Below are positions 1 to 9,279 of a DNA stretch of 64,000 nt, piece by piece. The position numbers were made by a program, and so were the translations under genes. Within the stretch, counting starts at the first letter, position 1. Every line of letters starts with the position of its first letter. The notes below the pieces were generated by a model. That model ran no database searches. It saw only the letters and a list, made by a program, of their open reading frames with translations, and was not told where the DNA came from. This DNA comes from Nocardioides luteus (GTDB taxonomy: Bacteria > Actinomycetota > Actinomycetes > Propionibacteriales > Nocardioidaceae): positions 42,905 through 106,904 of the forward strand of contig NZ_JZDQ02000022.1 of assembly GCF_000960475.2 (NCBI RefSeq), given 5' to 3'.

Positions 1-96
1 CTGGAGAACCGTACGGTCGGCGCGCAGGTTGCGCATGATCCCGCCGCCGCCCATCGCCCCGCCGGACGCACCGAAGCCTGGACCCATTTGTGACAC
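1..96 (-). CDS. N-terminus of a leftward protein, probably an ABC exporter (partial)
   Basis: The reverse strand is open from a GTG at 96-94, or an in-frame ATG at 87-85, to the left edge. It encodes a glycine- and methionine-rich start, then MRNLRADRTVLQ. Glycine-rich leaders followed by an 'RxxRxDRxV' segment are common at the N-terminus of fused actinobacterial ABC exporter permease/ATPase proteins, so that is my tentative call. An AAGGTGA ribosome site at 107-101 sits 4 nt before the GTG and 13 nt before the ATG, favouring the GTG. The gene diverges from the conservon. Only about 32 residues are visible, so the family is a guess. Confidence 0.4.
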   Translation of the reverse strand, partial: MSQMGPGFGASGGAMGGGGIMRNLRADRTVLQ

Positions 97-316
97 CCCG
101 TCACCTTAGTCGCCCGGTCACGTACGGCTGCGCCTAGGATGCACCGTCGAAATATGGTCAAAATCACCCGGATCAGGTGACCAAGCGCTCTGTTGGTGGT
201 ATGAAGTGGAGCGCGTGTGTGCGCCGGTCTCCGGGGGCTGGATCAGGTTTCGTCCAAACCGCCCGGAACCCGCGGGTCCATGCCCTGACTGCTCGCCCCC
301 ACACCAGGTGCCCCAC

Positions 317-1903
317 ATGACCCGACCATTCCTGGTCCGGCTCCACCGAGCCGGTCCATGGTTCTGCAGTACCGCGATCCTCCTCTTCGTCGCCCTCTCC
401 CCCGTCATCTTCGTCACCGCCTCCGGCGACGAGTGGCTCTGGCGCTGGCTCCTCGCCGGCGTACCGGTCGTCGCGCTCACCCTCTGGCTCACCGCGATGG
501 CCTACGACCGCACCCCGGCCGAGGCGTCAGCCCGGTCGGCCGAGAAGTCGGGTACGCCGGCCGAAGCGTCAGCTACGTCGGCCGACTTGGCATCGACTGA
601 CGCGTCGAACGACGCAAGTGACGTTTCGGCCGTCGTAGGTGACGGCTCAGCCGACGCAAGTGACGCCTCGGCCGACGTGCCTGACGGCTCGGCCGACGTA
701 CGTGACAGCTCGGCCGACGTAGCCGACGCCTCGGCAGGGGTGGACGGGCGGCGCGGGGAGGCCGGGATGCGGGTGGCGGTGCTGTCGCTGTCTCGCAAAG
801 TGCAGGCGTCGGCGCACCGGATCCAGGAGGAGTCGACGCGGATGGTGGCCAAGTTCCCGGCCGAGCCGGATGTGCTCGAGGCGGGGATGCGGGTCGACCA
901 CGCGGCGGCGCAGCAGGCGCGGCTGGCGCAGAGCATCGCCACGCTGTGCGGGGAGCAGCCCGGACAGCACTGGCGTGACCCGCTCGCGATCGCGGACGTC
1001 GTACGCGGCGCGGCCGGCCGGATCACCGCCTACCGCCGGGTCCGGGTGGAGGGCGACCCGCCGGTCGCGGTCCAGGGCGCCCACGTCGAGCCGCTGATCC
1101 ACCTCGTCGCCGAGCTCCTCGCCAACGCGACCCAGTCCTCGCCGCCGGCGACGGAGGTGCTGGTCACGATCCGTTCCGTACGCCGCGGGGCGGCCCTCGA
1201 GATCGACGACGCGGGCGTCGGCATGGACGAGACCAACCTGGCCTGGATGCGGGAGATCGCCTCCGGCACCCGGCAGGTGCGCCTGCAGGACCTCGGCGAG
1301 ATACCGCAGACCGGCCTCGCGGTGGTCGGCACCTACGTACGCCGCCACGGTTTCCGCGTGGACCTGACCGAGTCGGTCCACGGCGGCCTGCGGGTCGCCG
1401 TCCTCGTGCCCGAGGCGATGACGACCCCGCTGACCCCGGCCGTGCCCGCGCCGGTCGGGCCGCGTACGCCGCCCTCGATCCCGGTCCCGCCCTCGACCCC
1501 GGTTCCTGCCTCGCTCCTGGCCCAGGCTCCGAAGGCACCGCCCGCCTCGACGACGCCGGCCTGGCCGGTCCACAACGCCGCCAAGGCACCCGATCCGATT
1601 CCCGGGCGTAACGAGCCTTCGTTGTTCACCTCCGACGGCCTGCCGCAGCGCCGTTCGAAGCGCGGCCAGCGTTTCGCGACCGGCCATCAGCAGGCCGTGA
1701 GCCAGCCCATCCCGGCGCGCCCAGAGCCGACCGCCGAGCAGGCCGGCGCGTGGATGAGCAGCTTCCTCAGCACCCCGGCCACCCCGGCGACCGGCACCAC
1801 CATCCCACCCGTCAACGACCGCCAGAACGACCGCCAGAACGACCGCACCACCGCGGAGACCGATGCCGCACCCGAGAACCACTGGAGGAACCATGACCGA
1901 TGA
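317..1903 (+). CDS. cvnA: CvnA-like membrane sensor histidine kinase of a conservon
   Basis: First gene of a five-gene conservon, a Streptomyces-type system in which a membrane kinase, roadblock protein, DUF742 protein, small GTPase and P450 resemble a G-protein-coupled complex. The 528-aa product has two membrane segments (about residues 14-60) with almost no extracytoplasmic loop, so it is shorter at the front than many CvnA proteins. A phosphoacceptor-like VDHAAAQQARL segment follows, then a HATPase domain with N box ELLANATQSS (about 266), G1 box DDAGVGM (about 297) and a second glycine box TGLAVVG. The C-terminus is a long Pro/Ala-rich tail. Residues about 68-140 are low-complexity Ala/Ser/Asp sequence encoded by the 518-735 repeat. 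I chose ATG 317 because AGGTG at 306-310 is 6 nt upstream; an earlier in-frame start at 206 lacks this support. Confidence 0.85.
   Translation: MTRPFLVRLHRAGPWFCSTAILLFVALSPVIFVTASGDEWLWRWLLAGVPVVALTLWLTAMAYDRTPAEASARSAEKSGTPAEASATSADLASTDASNDASDVSAVVGDGSADASDASADVPDGSADVRDSSADVADASAGVDGRRGEAGMRVAVLSLSRKVQASAHRIQEESTRMVAKFPAEPDVLEAGMRVDHAAAQQARLAQSIATLCGEQPGQHWRDPLAIADVVRGAAGRITAYRRVRVEGDPPVAVQGAHVEPLIHLVAELLANATQSSPPATEVLVTIRSVRRGAALEIDDAGVGMDETNLAWMREIASGTRQVRLQDLGEIPQTGLAVVGTYVRRHGFRVDLTESVHGGLRVAVLVPEAMTTPLTPAVPAPVGPRTPPSIPVPPSTPVPASLLAQAPKAPPASTTPAWPVHNAAKAPDPIPGRNEPSLFTSDGLPQRRSKRGQRFATGHQQAVSQPIPARPEPTAEQAGAWMSSFLSTPATPATGTTIPPVNDRQNDRQNDRTTAETDAAPENHWRNHDR
518..735 (+). repeat. Family A 21-bp-unit inverted-repeat element, in frame inside cvnA
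   Basis: Three forward 21-bp units (518-538, 539-559, 560-580) share GCCGARGCGTC and end TACGTCG or a close variant. A centre begins GCCGACTTGGCA at 581. After it the same unit recurs in reverse orientation (CGACGT..TGACG.CTCGGC) up to 735. The same forward-centre-reverse order occurs at 37379-37532, and a forward start at 63952. Because 21 bp is seven codons, the element keeps the cvnA frame and adds ASADV/DGSAD-like repeats between the membrane segments and the kinase core. Confidence 0.8.
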
Positions 1904-2279
1904 GAACAGCTGGATGCTGGAGCTGGTCGCGGGAGTACGCGGCGTACGTCATGTCGTGGTCCTCTCCGCCGACGGCCTCGTCCGGGTCCGCACGAGCCAC
2001 ACGCCGCGCGAGGAGGCCGACAAGCTCGCCGCGGCGTGCGCCGGCCTGACCTCGCTCGGCCACGGGATCAGCCGCCAGTTCGGCGTCGACGCCCATCCTC
2101 GGCAAGTGATGGTCGAGTTCAACGGCGGCTTCCTGTTCATCCGTGGCGCCGGCGACGGCTCCCGCCTCGCGGTGGTCACCGAGATGAGCATCGACCCGGC
2201 GCTGGTCGCCCAGCAGATGCAGGCGACCGTCCTGATGATCGGGGAGCGCGCGATGAGCACCCCGAGGCGCTCGTTCTGA
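1893..2279 (+). CDS. cvnB: CvnB-like roadblock/LC7 domain protein
   Basis: 128-aa single-domain roadblock/LC7 protein. In conservons this subunit partners the CvnD GTPase and is thought to act like MglB-type GTPase-activating proteins; that role is family knowledge, not visible here. The fold signature is the pattern VVVLSADGLVRV near the front and FLFIRGAGDGSRLAVV in the second half. I chose ATG 1893 because GGAGGA at 1884-1889 is ideally placed. This start lies inside the end of cvnA, giving an 11-nt overlap that suggests translational coupling. The longer frame from 1863 has no better ribosome site. Confidence 0.85.
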   Translation: MTDENSWMLELVAGVRGVRHVVVLSADGLVRVRTSHTPREEADKLAAACAGLTSLGHGISRQFGVDAHPRQVMVEFNGGFLFIRGAGDGSRLAVVTEMSIDPALVAQQMQATVLMIGERAMSTPRRSF

Positions 2280-2283
2280 GTCG

Positions 2284-2640
2284 ATGCCCGGCGCCCGCGA
2301 AGACGACTACGTCGACCACCCGATCCGGTCCTACGTCCGGACGGGCGGCCGTGCCCGGCCGACCCACCGGCTGACGCCGGCGACGCTGCTGATCGGCCAC
2401 ACCGACCCGGCTTCCACGTCGGTGGGCCGGCAGGAGCGCGAGGTCCTCTCCCAGTGCCTCGGCGTGATCTCGATGGCCGAGATCGCCGTCCATCTCGGCC
2501 AGCCGGTCAGCGTCCTCGCGGTGATCGCCTCGGACATGATCGACGCCGGCCTGATCGGCGTACGCCCCGACAGCGACACCGCCACCGGCCCCTCCCGCGA
2601 AACCCTTCAGAAGGTCCTGCATGCTCTCAACCACCTCTGA
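2284..2640 (+). CDS. cvnC: CvnC-like DUF742 protein
   Basis: 118-aa DUF742 protein, the third conservon subunit. The typical signature is visible: RSYVRTGGR near the front, then a winged-helix-like segment (REVLSQCLGVISMAEIA, about residues 57-73) and a second helix pair ending near VLHALNHL. DUF742 proteins are cytoplasmic and associate with the CvnA-B-D complex, with no known catalysis. The gene starts 4 nt after cvnB and its end overlaps cvnD by 20 nt, so the genes are tightly co-translated. The ribosome site before ATG 2284 is weak, consistent with coupling to the gene upstream. Confidence 0.85.
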   Translation: MPGAREDDYVDHPIRSYVRTGGRARPTHRLTPATLLIGHTDPASTSVGRQEREVLSQCLGVISMAEIAVHLGQPVSVLAVIASDMIDAGLIGVRPDSDTATGPSRETLQKVLHALNHL

Positions 2641-3208
2641 CGACAACCACTACCTGGCCCCCACCGTCGTCGAGTCGGTCAAGATCCTGGTGGTCGGCTC
2701 CTTCGGGGTCGGCAAGACCACGCTGATCGGCTCGGTCAGCGAGATCGACCCGCTCCGCACCGAGGAGACGATCACCGAGGCCAGCGAGGGGATCGACGCG
2801 GTCGATTCCACCCCGGAGAAGACGACCACCACGGTCGCGATGGACTTCGGCCGGATCACCCTGACCGACGAGATCGCGCTCTACCTGTTCGGCACCCCCG
2901 GCCAGCGCCGCTTCTGGGACCTGTGGTCCGGCCTCGCCGAGGGCGCCGCCGGCGCCCTGGTCCTGGTCGACACCCGGCGTCTCGAGGACTCCTTCGAGGT
3001 GCTGGACCAGCTCGAGACACGTACGTCCCTGCCGTTCGTGGTCGCCATCAACCAGTTCCCGGGCGCGCCGAACTACGAGCCCGAGCAGATCCGCACGGCG
3101 CTCGACCTCGACGACGAGACGCCGATCGTGGTGTGCAACGCCAAGAACCGCAACGCCTGCGTCCGCGCGCTCGCCGCTCTCGTGCGCCACGCCCTGAAGA
3201 CGCACTGA
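2621..3208 (+). CDS. cvnD: CvnD-like small Ras-type GTPase
   Basis: 195-aa cytoplasmic GTP-binding protein of the conservon type. Visible motifs are the P-loop GSFGVGKTT (G1), FGTPGQRRFWDLW (G3, with Gly-Gln after the Pro as in Ras and Arf), VAINQFPG in the G4 position (Asn kept but the usual NKxD altered) and VVCNAKN in the G5 position. The altered G4 loop is typical of this ATP/GTP-binding family. GTP binding is expected; the downstream signal is not defined by sequence. The start overlaps the end of cvnC, and the next gene is the P450 CvnE. Confidence 0.88.
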   Translation: MLSTTSDDNHYLAPTVVESVKILVVGSFGVGKTTLIGSVSEIDPLRTEETITEASEGIDAVDSTPEKTTTTVAMDFGRITLTDEIALYLFGTPGQRRFWDLWSGLAEGAAGALVLVDTRRLEDSFEVLDQLETRTSLPFVVAINQFPGAPNYEPEQIRTALDLDDETPIVVCNAKNRNACVRALAALVRHALKTH

Positions 3209-3240
3209 TCCGCCATCGACCGATGAAAACAGGCCACCCG

Positions 3241-4482
3241 ATGACCCCGATGACCCCCACCCGCACCGTACGTCTCGCCGACCTCACCGATCTCGTCCAT
3301 GCGCCCGACACCGTCGGCCCGCGGGCGCGGGAGGTGCACGCACGGCTCCGGGCCGAGTGGGGTCCGGTGGCCCCGGGCGAGCTCTCCCCCGGCGTACGCG
3401 TCTGGTTCGCGATGGGCTATGCCGAGTTCAGCGAGGTCATCCGCAACGAGGAGGTCTTCTCCCGCAACGGCGACAACTGGAGCGCGGTGCAGGAGGGCAA
3501 GATCCTGCCGGACATGCCGATCTACCCGTTCGTGACCACGCGGCAGAACTCCTTCCACAACGACGGCGAGCTCCGCCGGCGGCTGCGTTCGCCCGTGGAC
3601 CGAGCCCTCTCCCGAGTCGACGAGCACGGCTACGCCGCCCAGGTACGCGGCATCTGCAACGACCTCGTCGACGACATGCTCGAGCGGGGTGAGGCCGACC
3701 TGGTCCAGGACTACGCCGTGCTGATCCCGCTGCTCTCGGTCGCGGCGATGTTCGGCATGGGCCAGGAGGTCGGCGACTCCATGCGCAAGGCGGCCCACAA
3801 GGTCCTCGGCGGTGGTCAGCTCGCCCAGGAGGGGGTCATCGAGCTCGCCGTCGAGATCGTCGACCACATCGCCAAGCGCCGCAGGGAACCCCAGGACGAC
3901 CTCACCTCCCACCTGATCGACGACCCCGGCCTGTGGGACGACAACGAGGTCATGGAGGCGATGATCGTGATGATCATCGCCGGCAACGAGCTGACGATCG
4001 CGACGATCACCCAGACGCTGCTGCTGATGCTCTCCGACGAGCGGTTCGCCGGCCGGTTGCGCGGCGGGCGGCTCGACGTCGACCAGGCGATCGAGGAGGT
4101 GATGTGGCGCGACCCGCCCTGCTACAACATCACCCCGCGCTTCGCGCTGCGCGACGTCGAGCTCGGCGGTCAGCTGATCCGCAAGGGTGACGCCGTGGTG
4201 CCGTGCATCGCGGCCGCCAACCTCGACCCGGTGATGACCGGCGACGACCCCTGGCTCGAGATCGGCAACCGCGCCCACATGTCGTGGAGCGCCGGCCCGC
4301 ACGCCTGCCCGGCCATGCGGCCGGGCACGATCATCGTCCAGGCAGCCGTACGCACCGTCCTGGAGCGCCTCCCCGAGGTCACCCTCGCGGTGCCGGCCGA
4401 CCGGGTCGAGCGCAACACCGACTCGCTCTCCTACCGCTACCCGACCTCGATGCCGGTCAGGTTCGTCCGCACCCTGACCTGA
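3241..4482 (+). CDS. cvnE: CvnE-like cytochrome P450, CYP157-type without a normal ExxR motif
   Basis: About 413-aa soluble P450, the terminal conservon gene. The heme-ligand segment SAGPHACP keeps Cys about 356, and the I-helix has AGNELT (about 247-252). The K-helix motif is unusual: where P450s have E-x-x-R this protein has E286-V-M-W289, with the Arg one position later. Loss of ExxR is the published hallmark of the CYP157 family, whose members sit in Streptomyces conservons, so I assign it there by analogy. Substrate and redox partner are unknown. In-frame ATGs lie at 3223, 3241 and 3250 with no strong ribosome site; I use 3241. The gene ends 3 nt from the convergent ABC-F gene with no terminator between. 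Confidence 0.85.
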   Translation: MTPMTPTRTVRLADLTDLVHAPDTVGPRAREVHARLRAEWGPVAPGELSPGVRVWFAMGYAEFSEVIRNEEVFSRNGDNWSAVQEGKILPDMPIYPFVTTRQNSFHNDGELRRRLRSPVDRALSRVDEHGYAAQVRGICNDLVDDMLERGEADLVQDYAVLIPLLSVAAMFGMGQEVGDSMRKAAHKVLGGGQLAQEGVIELAVEIVDHIAKRRREPQDDLTSHLIDDPGLWDDNEVMEAMIVMIIAGNELTIATITQTLLLMLSDERFAGRLRGGRLDVDQAIEEVMWRDPPCYNITPRFALRDVELGGQLIRKGDAVVPCIAAANLDPVMTGDDPWLEIGNRAHMSWSAGPHACPAMRPGTIIVQAAVRTVLERLPEVTLAVPADRVERNTDSLSYRYPTSMPVRFVRTLT

Positions 4483-4485
4483 GGC

Positions 4486-6084
<1,599 letters not shown>

Positions 6085-6147
6085 TACCGTCACTAGTGTA
6101 TGGGCGGGGCACTCGGCTCCACACATCACCACCTCCAGGGGGACAAG

Positions 6148-7104
6148 ATGCGGTTCAACCCGAAGGCCAGACTCGACACCAGCCGGACGTCCGGCGGCGG
6201 TGGCGGTGGCGGGTTCGGCGGCGGAGGTGGCGCCCGCATCCCGATCCCCGGTGGCAAGGCGAGCGGCGGGATCGGCACCGTCATCGTGCTGCTGATCTTC
6301 TTCCTCATCACCCAGTGCACCGGCGTCGGACCCCAGGTCCTCGGCGACGGCAGCGGCTCGACGTCGGTCGGCACCGGCACCTTCGGCGGCCTCCAGGCGG
6401 CCGACGGCGGCGAGACCGGCGACTTCGGCTCCTGCAAGACCGGCGAGGACGCCAACAACGACGAGAACTGCGCGTTCGTCGCTCTGGAGAACTCGCTGAC
6501 CGGCTACTGGGACTCCCAGCCCGACCTCGCCGGCCGGTTCCAGCCCGAGCAGTCCGTGGTGATCTTCGCCGACCAGGTCCAGACCGGTGGCTGCGGCTCC
6601 GCGTCGAGCGCGGTCGGGCCGTTCTACTGCCCCTCCGACCAGACCATCTACCTCGACCCGACCTTCTTCGACTCCATCTTCGAGCAGCTCGGCGGCAAGG
6701 ACACCACCTTCGTACGCGCCTACGTGCTCGCCCACGAGTACGGCCACCACATCCAGAACCTGCTCGGCACCATGGGCCAGGTCCGCACCCAGCAGGGCCC
6801 CGACTCCGACGCCGTCCGCCTGGAGCTGCAGGCCGACTGCTACGCCGGGATGTGGACCGCCGCCGCCGAGGGCGACGGGTTCATCGTGGACATCACCGAC
6901 CAGGACATCTCCGAGGGCATCTCCGCCGCCAAGACCGTCGGCGACGACCACATCCAGGCAAAGACCACCGGCCGCGTGGACACCTCGCAGTACACCCACG
7001 GCTCCTCCGAGCAGCGGATCGCCTGGTTCCAGAAGGGCATGACCACCCCCGACTCCATCGCGGGCTGCGACACGTTCAAGGCGCGGGATCTCGACCGGCC
7101 GTAG
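6148..7104 (+). CDS. YpfJ-type neutral zinc metallopeptidase
   Basis: 318-aa membrane-anchored metallopeptidase of the YpfJ/neutral-zinc-peptidase family. A glycine-rich cytoplasmic leader is followed by one membrane segment (GTVIVLLIFFLI, about residues 48-60). The extracytoplasmic domain carries the HExxH zinc site as AHEYGHH, with the distal Glu in ELQADCYAGMW. Length and domain order match the family; the natural substrate is not known. ATG 6148 is supported by AGGGGGA at 6137-6143. It diverges from the ABC-F gene, with only 63 bp for both promoters. Its 3' end leads into two strong hairpins shared with the convergent kinase gene. Confidence 0.85.
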   Translation: MRFNPKARLDTSRTSGGGGGGGFGGGGGARIPIPGGKASGGIGTVIVLLIFFLITQCTGVGPQVLGDGSGSTSVGTGTFGGLQAADGGETGDFGSCKTGEDANNDENCAFVALENSLTGYWDSQPDLAGRFQPEQSVVIFADQVQTGGCGSASSAVGPFYCPSDQTIYLDPTFFDSIFEQLGGKDTTFVRAYVLAHEYGHHIQNLLGTMGQVRTQQGPDSDAVRLELQADCYAGMWTAAAEGDGFIVDITDQDISEGISAAKTVGDDHIQAKTTGRVDTSQYTHGSSEQRIAWFQKGMTTPDSIAGCDTFKARDLDRP

Positions 7105-7112
7105 AGGTGGGA

Positions 7113-7175
7113 GGGATACCCGGTGAACCGGGTATCCCTGCACTTCTCAGGCATTGCAACACCTGAGAAGTGCAG
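7113..7175. terminator. Two back-to-back perfect hairpins between convergent genes
   Basis: Hairpin 1 has a 12-bp perfect stem (7113-7124 with 7127-7138, loop of 2). Hairpin 2 has a 14-bp perfect stem (7138-7151 with 7162-7175, loop of 10). They lie just after the metallopeptidase stop and before the stop of the leftward kinase gene. No long T-run follows, which is common for high-GC actinobacterial terminators. A bidirectional termination role is inferred. Confidence 0.75.
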
Positions 7176-7221
7176 GAATCGCCTGAGCCGTGTTGCGGAT
7201 GTGACCCCTGGGGCCGAGAGC

Positions 7222-8133
7222 TCACATCTCGAGCAGCGCCTCCACCAGCGGCGCCTGCTTCTGCAGCGTCCGCAGATGCGGCGCGACGGCCGGATGGCGG
7301 AACTTCGCGAGCAGCGGGCCCTCGCCCGGCGTGACCCGGCTCAGCGCCCACTCGGCCCGGCTCAGCGCGGTGTAGACCGCACTGATCTGGGCACCGAGGG
7401 TCGCCTCCTCGCGGGTCGCGATGCCGGGCGGCAACCCCAGGACGTACGCCTCCAGCAGCGGCTCGAACGACTCCCGGGCGTGCAGCAGGTAGAGCCCGAG
7501 GTCGCCGCCGACCGGACCATGACCGAGGCTCGACCAGTCGATCGCGATCAGCCGTTCGCCGTCCTCGGTGCGGCCGAGGAGGTTCTGCGGCGCGGGGTCG
7601 CCGTGCTGGGCGACCTGGGGAAGCTGGTCGAGGAGGTCGGTGAAGCGACCGCGGCGCTCCCACAGGGTGTGGGCGATGTCCGCGGCGGTCGTACGCATCA
7701 TGGTCGGCCAGCCGCCGTTGTACTCCACCCGGGCGATCCGGTCGCGGAACTGGTCGCGCGCCAGCCAGCGCGCCTCGCCGAGGTCCGCGCCGGCGAAGCG
7801 ACCCATCGACAGGGCCGCGAAGAGTCCTGAGTTGGCGGCGTCCTCGACCCAGTCGGTGGTCAGCGTGATGCCCTCGTCGTCCTCGGCGACGCTCGTGCGG
7901 GGACCGATCATGCCCGGAGTGTCGTCGACCAGGCCGGTGGCGGCGACGTCGGCGGCCCGCCGCCAGTAGGCGAAGTGTCGCCGGCGGCTCAGCTCCGCCG
8001 GATCGTACGCCCCGGGCTCTCCGAGCCGCTTGACCACGACCGGCTCCTCGCCCACAGCCGTGCGCCAGACCCCCAGCGTGGAGGGTCCGGTGCCTCCGGG
8101 AAGGACGAGCCACCCGGGGTCGGGCTGCCACAT
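7222..8133 (-). CDS. Aminoglycoside-phosphotransferase-fold kinase
   Basis: 303-aa cytoplasmic protein of the APH/choline-kinase-like fold. The catalytic loop is visible as QHGDPAPQNLLG (HGDxxxxN, about residues 186-197) and the metal-binding Asp as IAIDWSSLGHGPVGGDL shortly after. An N-terminal ATP-binding Lys is likely in PVVVKRLGEPG. Such proteins phosphorylate small metabolites or, rarely, antibiotics; the sequence does not define a substrate and I would not call it a resistance gene. It is leftward, convergent with the metallopeptidase, and diverges from the small gene at 8177 across 43 bp. Confidence 0.8.
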   Translation of the reverse strand: MWQPDPGWLVLPGGTGPSTLGVWRTAVGEEPVVVKRLGEPGAYDPAELSRRRHFAYWRRAADVAATGLVDDTPGMIGPRTSVAEDDEGITLTTDWVEDAANSGLFAALSMGRFAGADLGEARWLARDQFRDRIARVEYNGGWPTMMRTTAADIAHTLWERRGRFTDLLDQLPQVAQHGDPAPQNLLGRTEDGERLIAIDWSSLGHGPVGGDLGLYLLHARESFEPLLEAYVLGLPPGIATREEATLGAQISAVYTALSRAEWALSRVTPGEGPLLAKFRHPAVAPHLRTLQKQAPLVEALLEM

Positions 8134-8176
8134 ACGAATGACGGTATCCCAGGGAGTCGGGATATCGTGGCAATCG

Positions 8177-8605
8177 ATGTCCGAGACTGACTACTGCGAG
8201 CTGTGTGACCTGCCGAAGTCACAGTGCATCCACGGGCGGCCCCCGGCCCCGCCGGCTCCGACTCCGGTGAAGAAGGCGACCACCCGGGTGCGCAAGACCA
8301 CGACGAGCGCCGCGGCCTCGGCCCCGAAGGTCGTCACCAAGTCCGCTCCCCGCAAGTGGACCCCGCCGGCCGCCTTCGCGCCGCTCATCCTCGAGATCCT
8401 GGAGGCCGCGGGCGGCTCGATGTCCGCCGACGCCGTCCTCGACGAGCTCGAGAGCCAGCTGGCCGACCAGCTCCTCGCCGGCGACTTCGAGACCACTCCG
8501 GAGGGCGAGCTCCGCTGGCGCTACGCGGCGCGACGCGCCCGCCAGAAGCTCCTCACCGAGGGCCTGATGACCAAGGGCGCGCCAGGGGTCTGGCAGCTTC
8601 CCTGA
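8177..8605 (+). CDS. Small zinc-knuckle plus winged-helix protein of unknown function
   Basis: 142-aa protein. The N-terminus has a compact CxxC-x5-CxH cluster (CELCDLPKSQCIHG, about residues 6-19), probably zinc binding. A Pro/Lys/Thr-rich linker follows, then a C-terminal winged-helix-like domain (about residues 65-142) resembling the N-terminal domain of Mrr-type proteins: paired helices around LILEILEAAGG and a basic strand region RYAARRARQKLLTEGLM. DNA binding is plausible but not shown. A TATCGT -10 element at 8163-8168 places the transcript start near the ATG at 8177, so the message may be leaderless. It converges with the next gene, 9 nt between. Confidence 0.65.
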   Translation: MSETDYCELCDLPKSQCIHGRPPAPPAPTPVKKATTRVRKTTTSAAASAPKVVTKSAPRKWTPPAAFAPLILEILEAAGGSMSADAVLDELESQLADQLLAGDFETTPEGELRWRYAARRARQKLLTEGLMTKGAPGVWQLP

Positions 8606-8614
8606 CCTCGGGCC

Positions 8615-9229
8615 TCACCCGTCGGCGTTGAGGACCTCGATCCGCACCTTCTGGGCGTCCTCGATGGCCTGGTCGAGCACCGCGCGGTTGGGGTCCTGGA
8701 CCGGGAGCCACGGCCCGGCGACGGTGAGCGCCTGGAGGCGTCGGTCCTCGAGCACGTCGTCGACGCCACCGTGGTCACCGCCCGTGACGAGGGGTCCGGT
8801 GAGCCCCTCGAGGATCCTGGCCGCGTGCTCGGCGGCCGCCTCGTAGGCCGCACTGGCCTGGTTGGCCCGGCGCCGTGCGAAGCGCTGCTGGCTCCAGCCG
8901 CCGGCCTTGGTCTTCCCCTGGACGTGCCGCCGCCCGATCTTGTGATCGGCGATCTCGCTGCCGCTCAGCCGGGCGATCGCAAAACCGCCCTTGCGCACCA
9001 GCAGGATGCCCCACTCCTGCGGCGCCGCCGAGGCACTGATGAACGCCTCGATCTCGGCCGGCCCGGCGTACGACTTCTCGAACGGCAGCGCCGCGATGAA
9101 CGAGGAGCCGTCGGCGGCTGCGCCGGTCAGGGCACCGGAGTCGACCGCGAGCCGGGTCTCGCCGTGGCGGGCGGCGAAGTTGTCGACCCAGCGCTGGATC
9201 CGAGCGACCGGGACGGCAACGTTGGGCAT
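8615..9229 (-). CDS. acVLRF1 family peptidyl-tRNA hydrolase (Vms1-like release factor)
   Basis: 204-aa protein of the actinobacterial Vms1-like release-factor-1 (acVLRF1) family. The release-factor core with its conserved glutamine loop is visible as GGWSQQRFARRR, about residues 110-121, corresponding to the GxxQ-type catalytic loop of eRF1-like hydrolases. The family is related to eukaryotic Vms1/ANKZF1, which frees stalled nascent chains from peptidyl-tRNA during ribosome-associated quality control. That function is known for the eukaryotic relatives and inferred here. The flanks LAVDSGALTGAAADGS and the C-terminal Asp-rich VDDVLEDRRL fit the family. The gene is monocistronic and convergent with the winged-helix gene. 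Confidence 0.75.
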   Translation of the reverse strand: MPNVAVPVARIQRWVDNFAARHGETRLAVDSGALTGAAADGSSFIAALPFEKSYAGPAEIEAFISASAAPQEWGILLVRKGGFAIARLSGSEIADHKIGRRHVQGKTKAGGWSQQRFARRRANQASAAYEAAAEHAARILEGLTGPLVTGGDHGGVDDVLEDRRLQALTVAGPWLPVQDPNRAVLDQAIEDAQKVRIEVLNADG

Positions 9230-9279
9230 GGCCGTACGTTACCGTCCCGGTCGACACGGAGCCGATCAGTTCGTCCGGA

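Noticed and set aside
118..492. A 124-codon leftward frame before cvnA
   Set aside because: No family resemblance, poor start, and it covers the cvnA promoter and first codons.
518..735. CRISPR array
   Set aside because: Units are contiguous 21-bp tandems in two orientations with no spacers.
7222..8133. Aminoglycoside resistance gene
   Set aside because: Only the general APH kinase fold is supported; nothing points to an antibiotic substrate.
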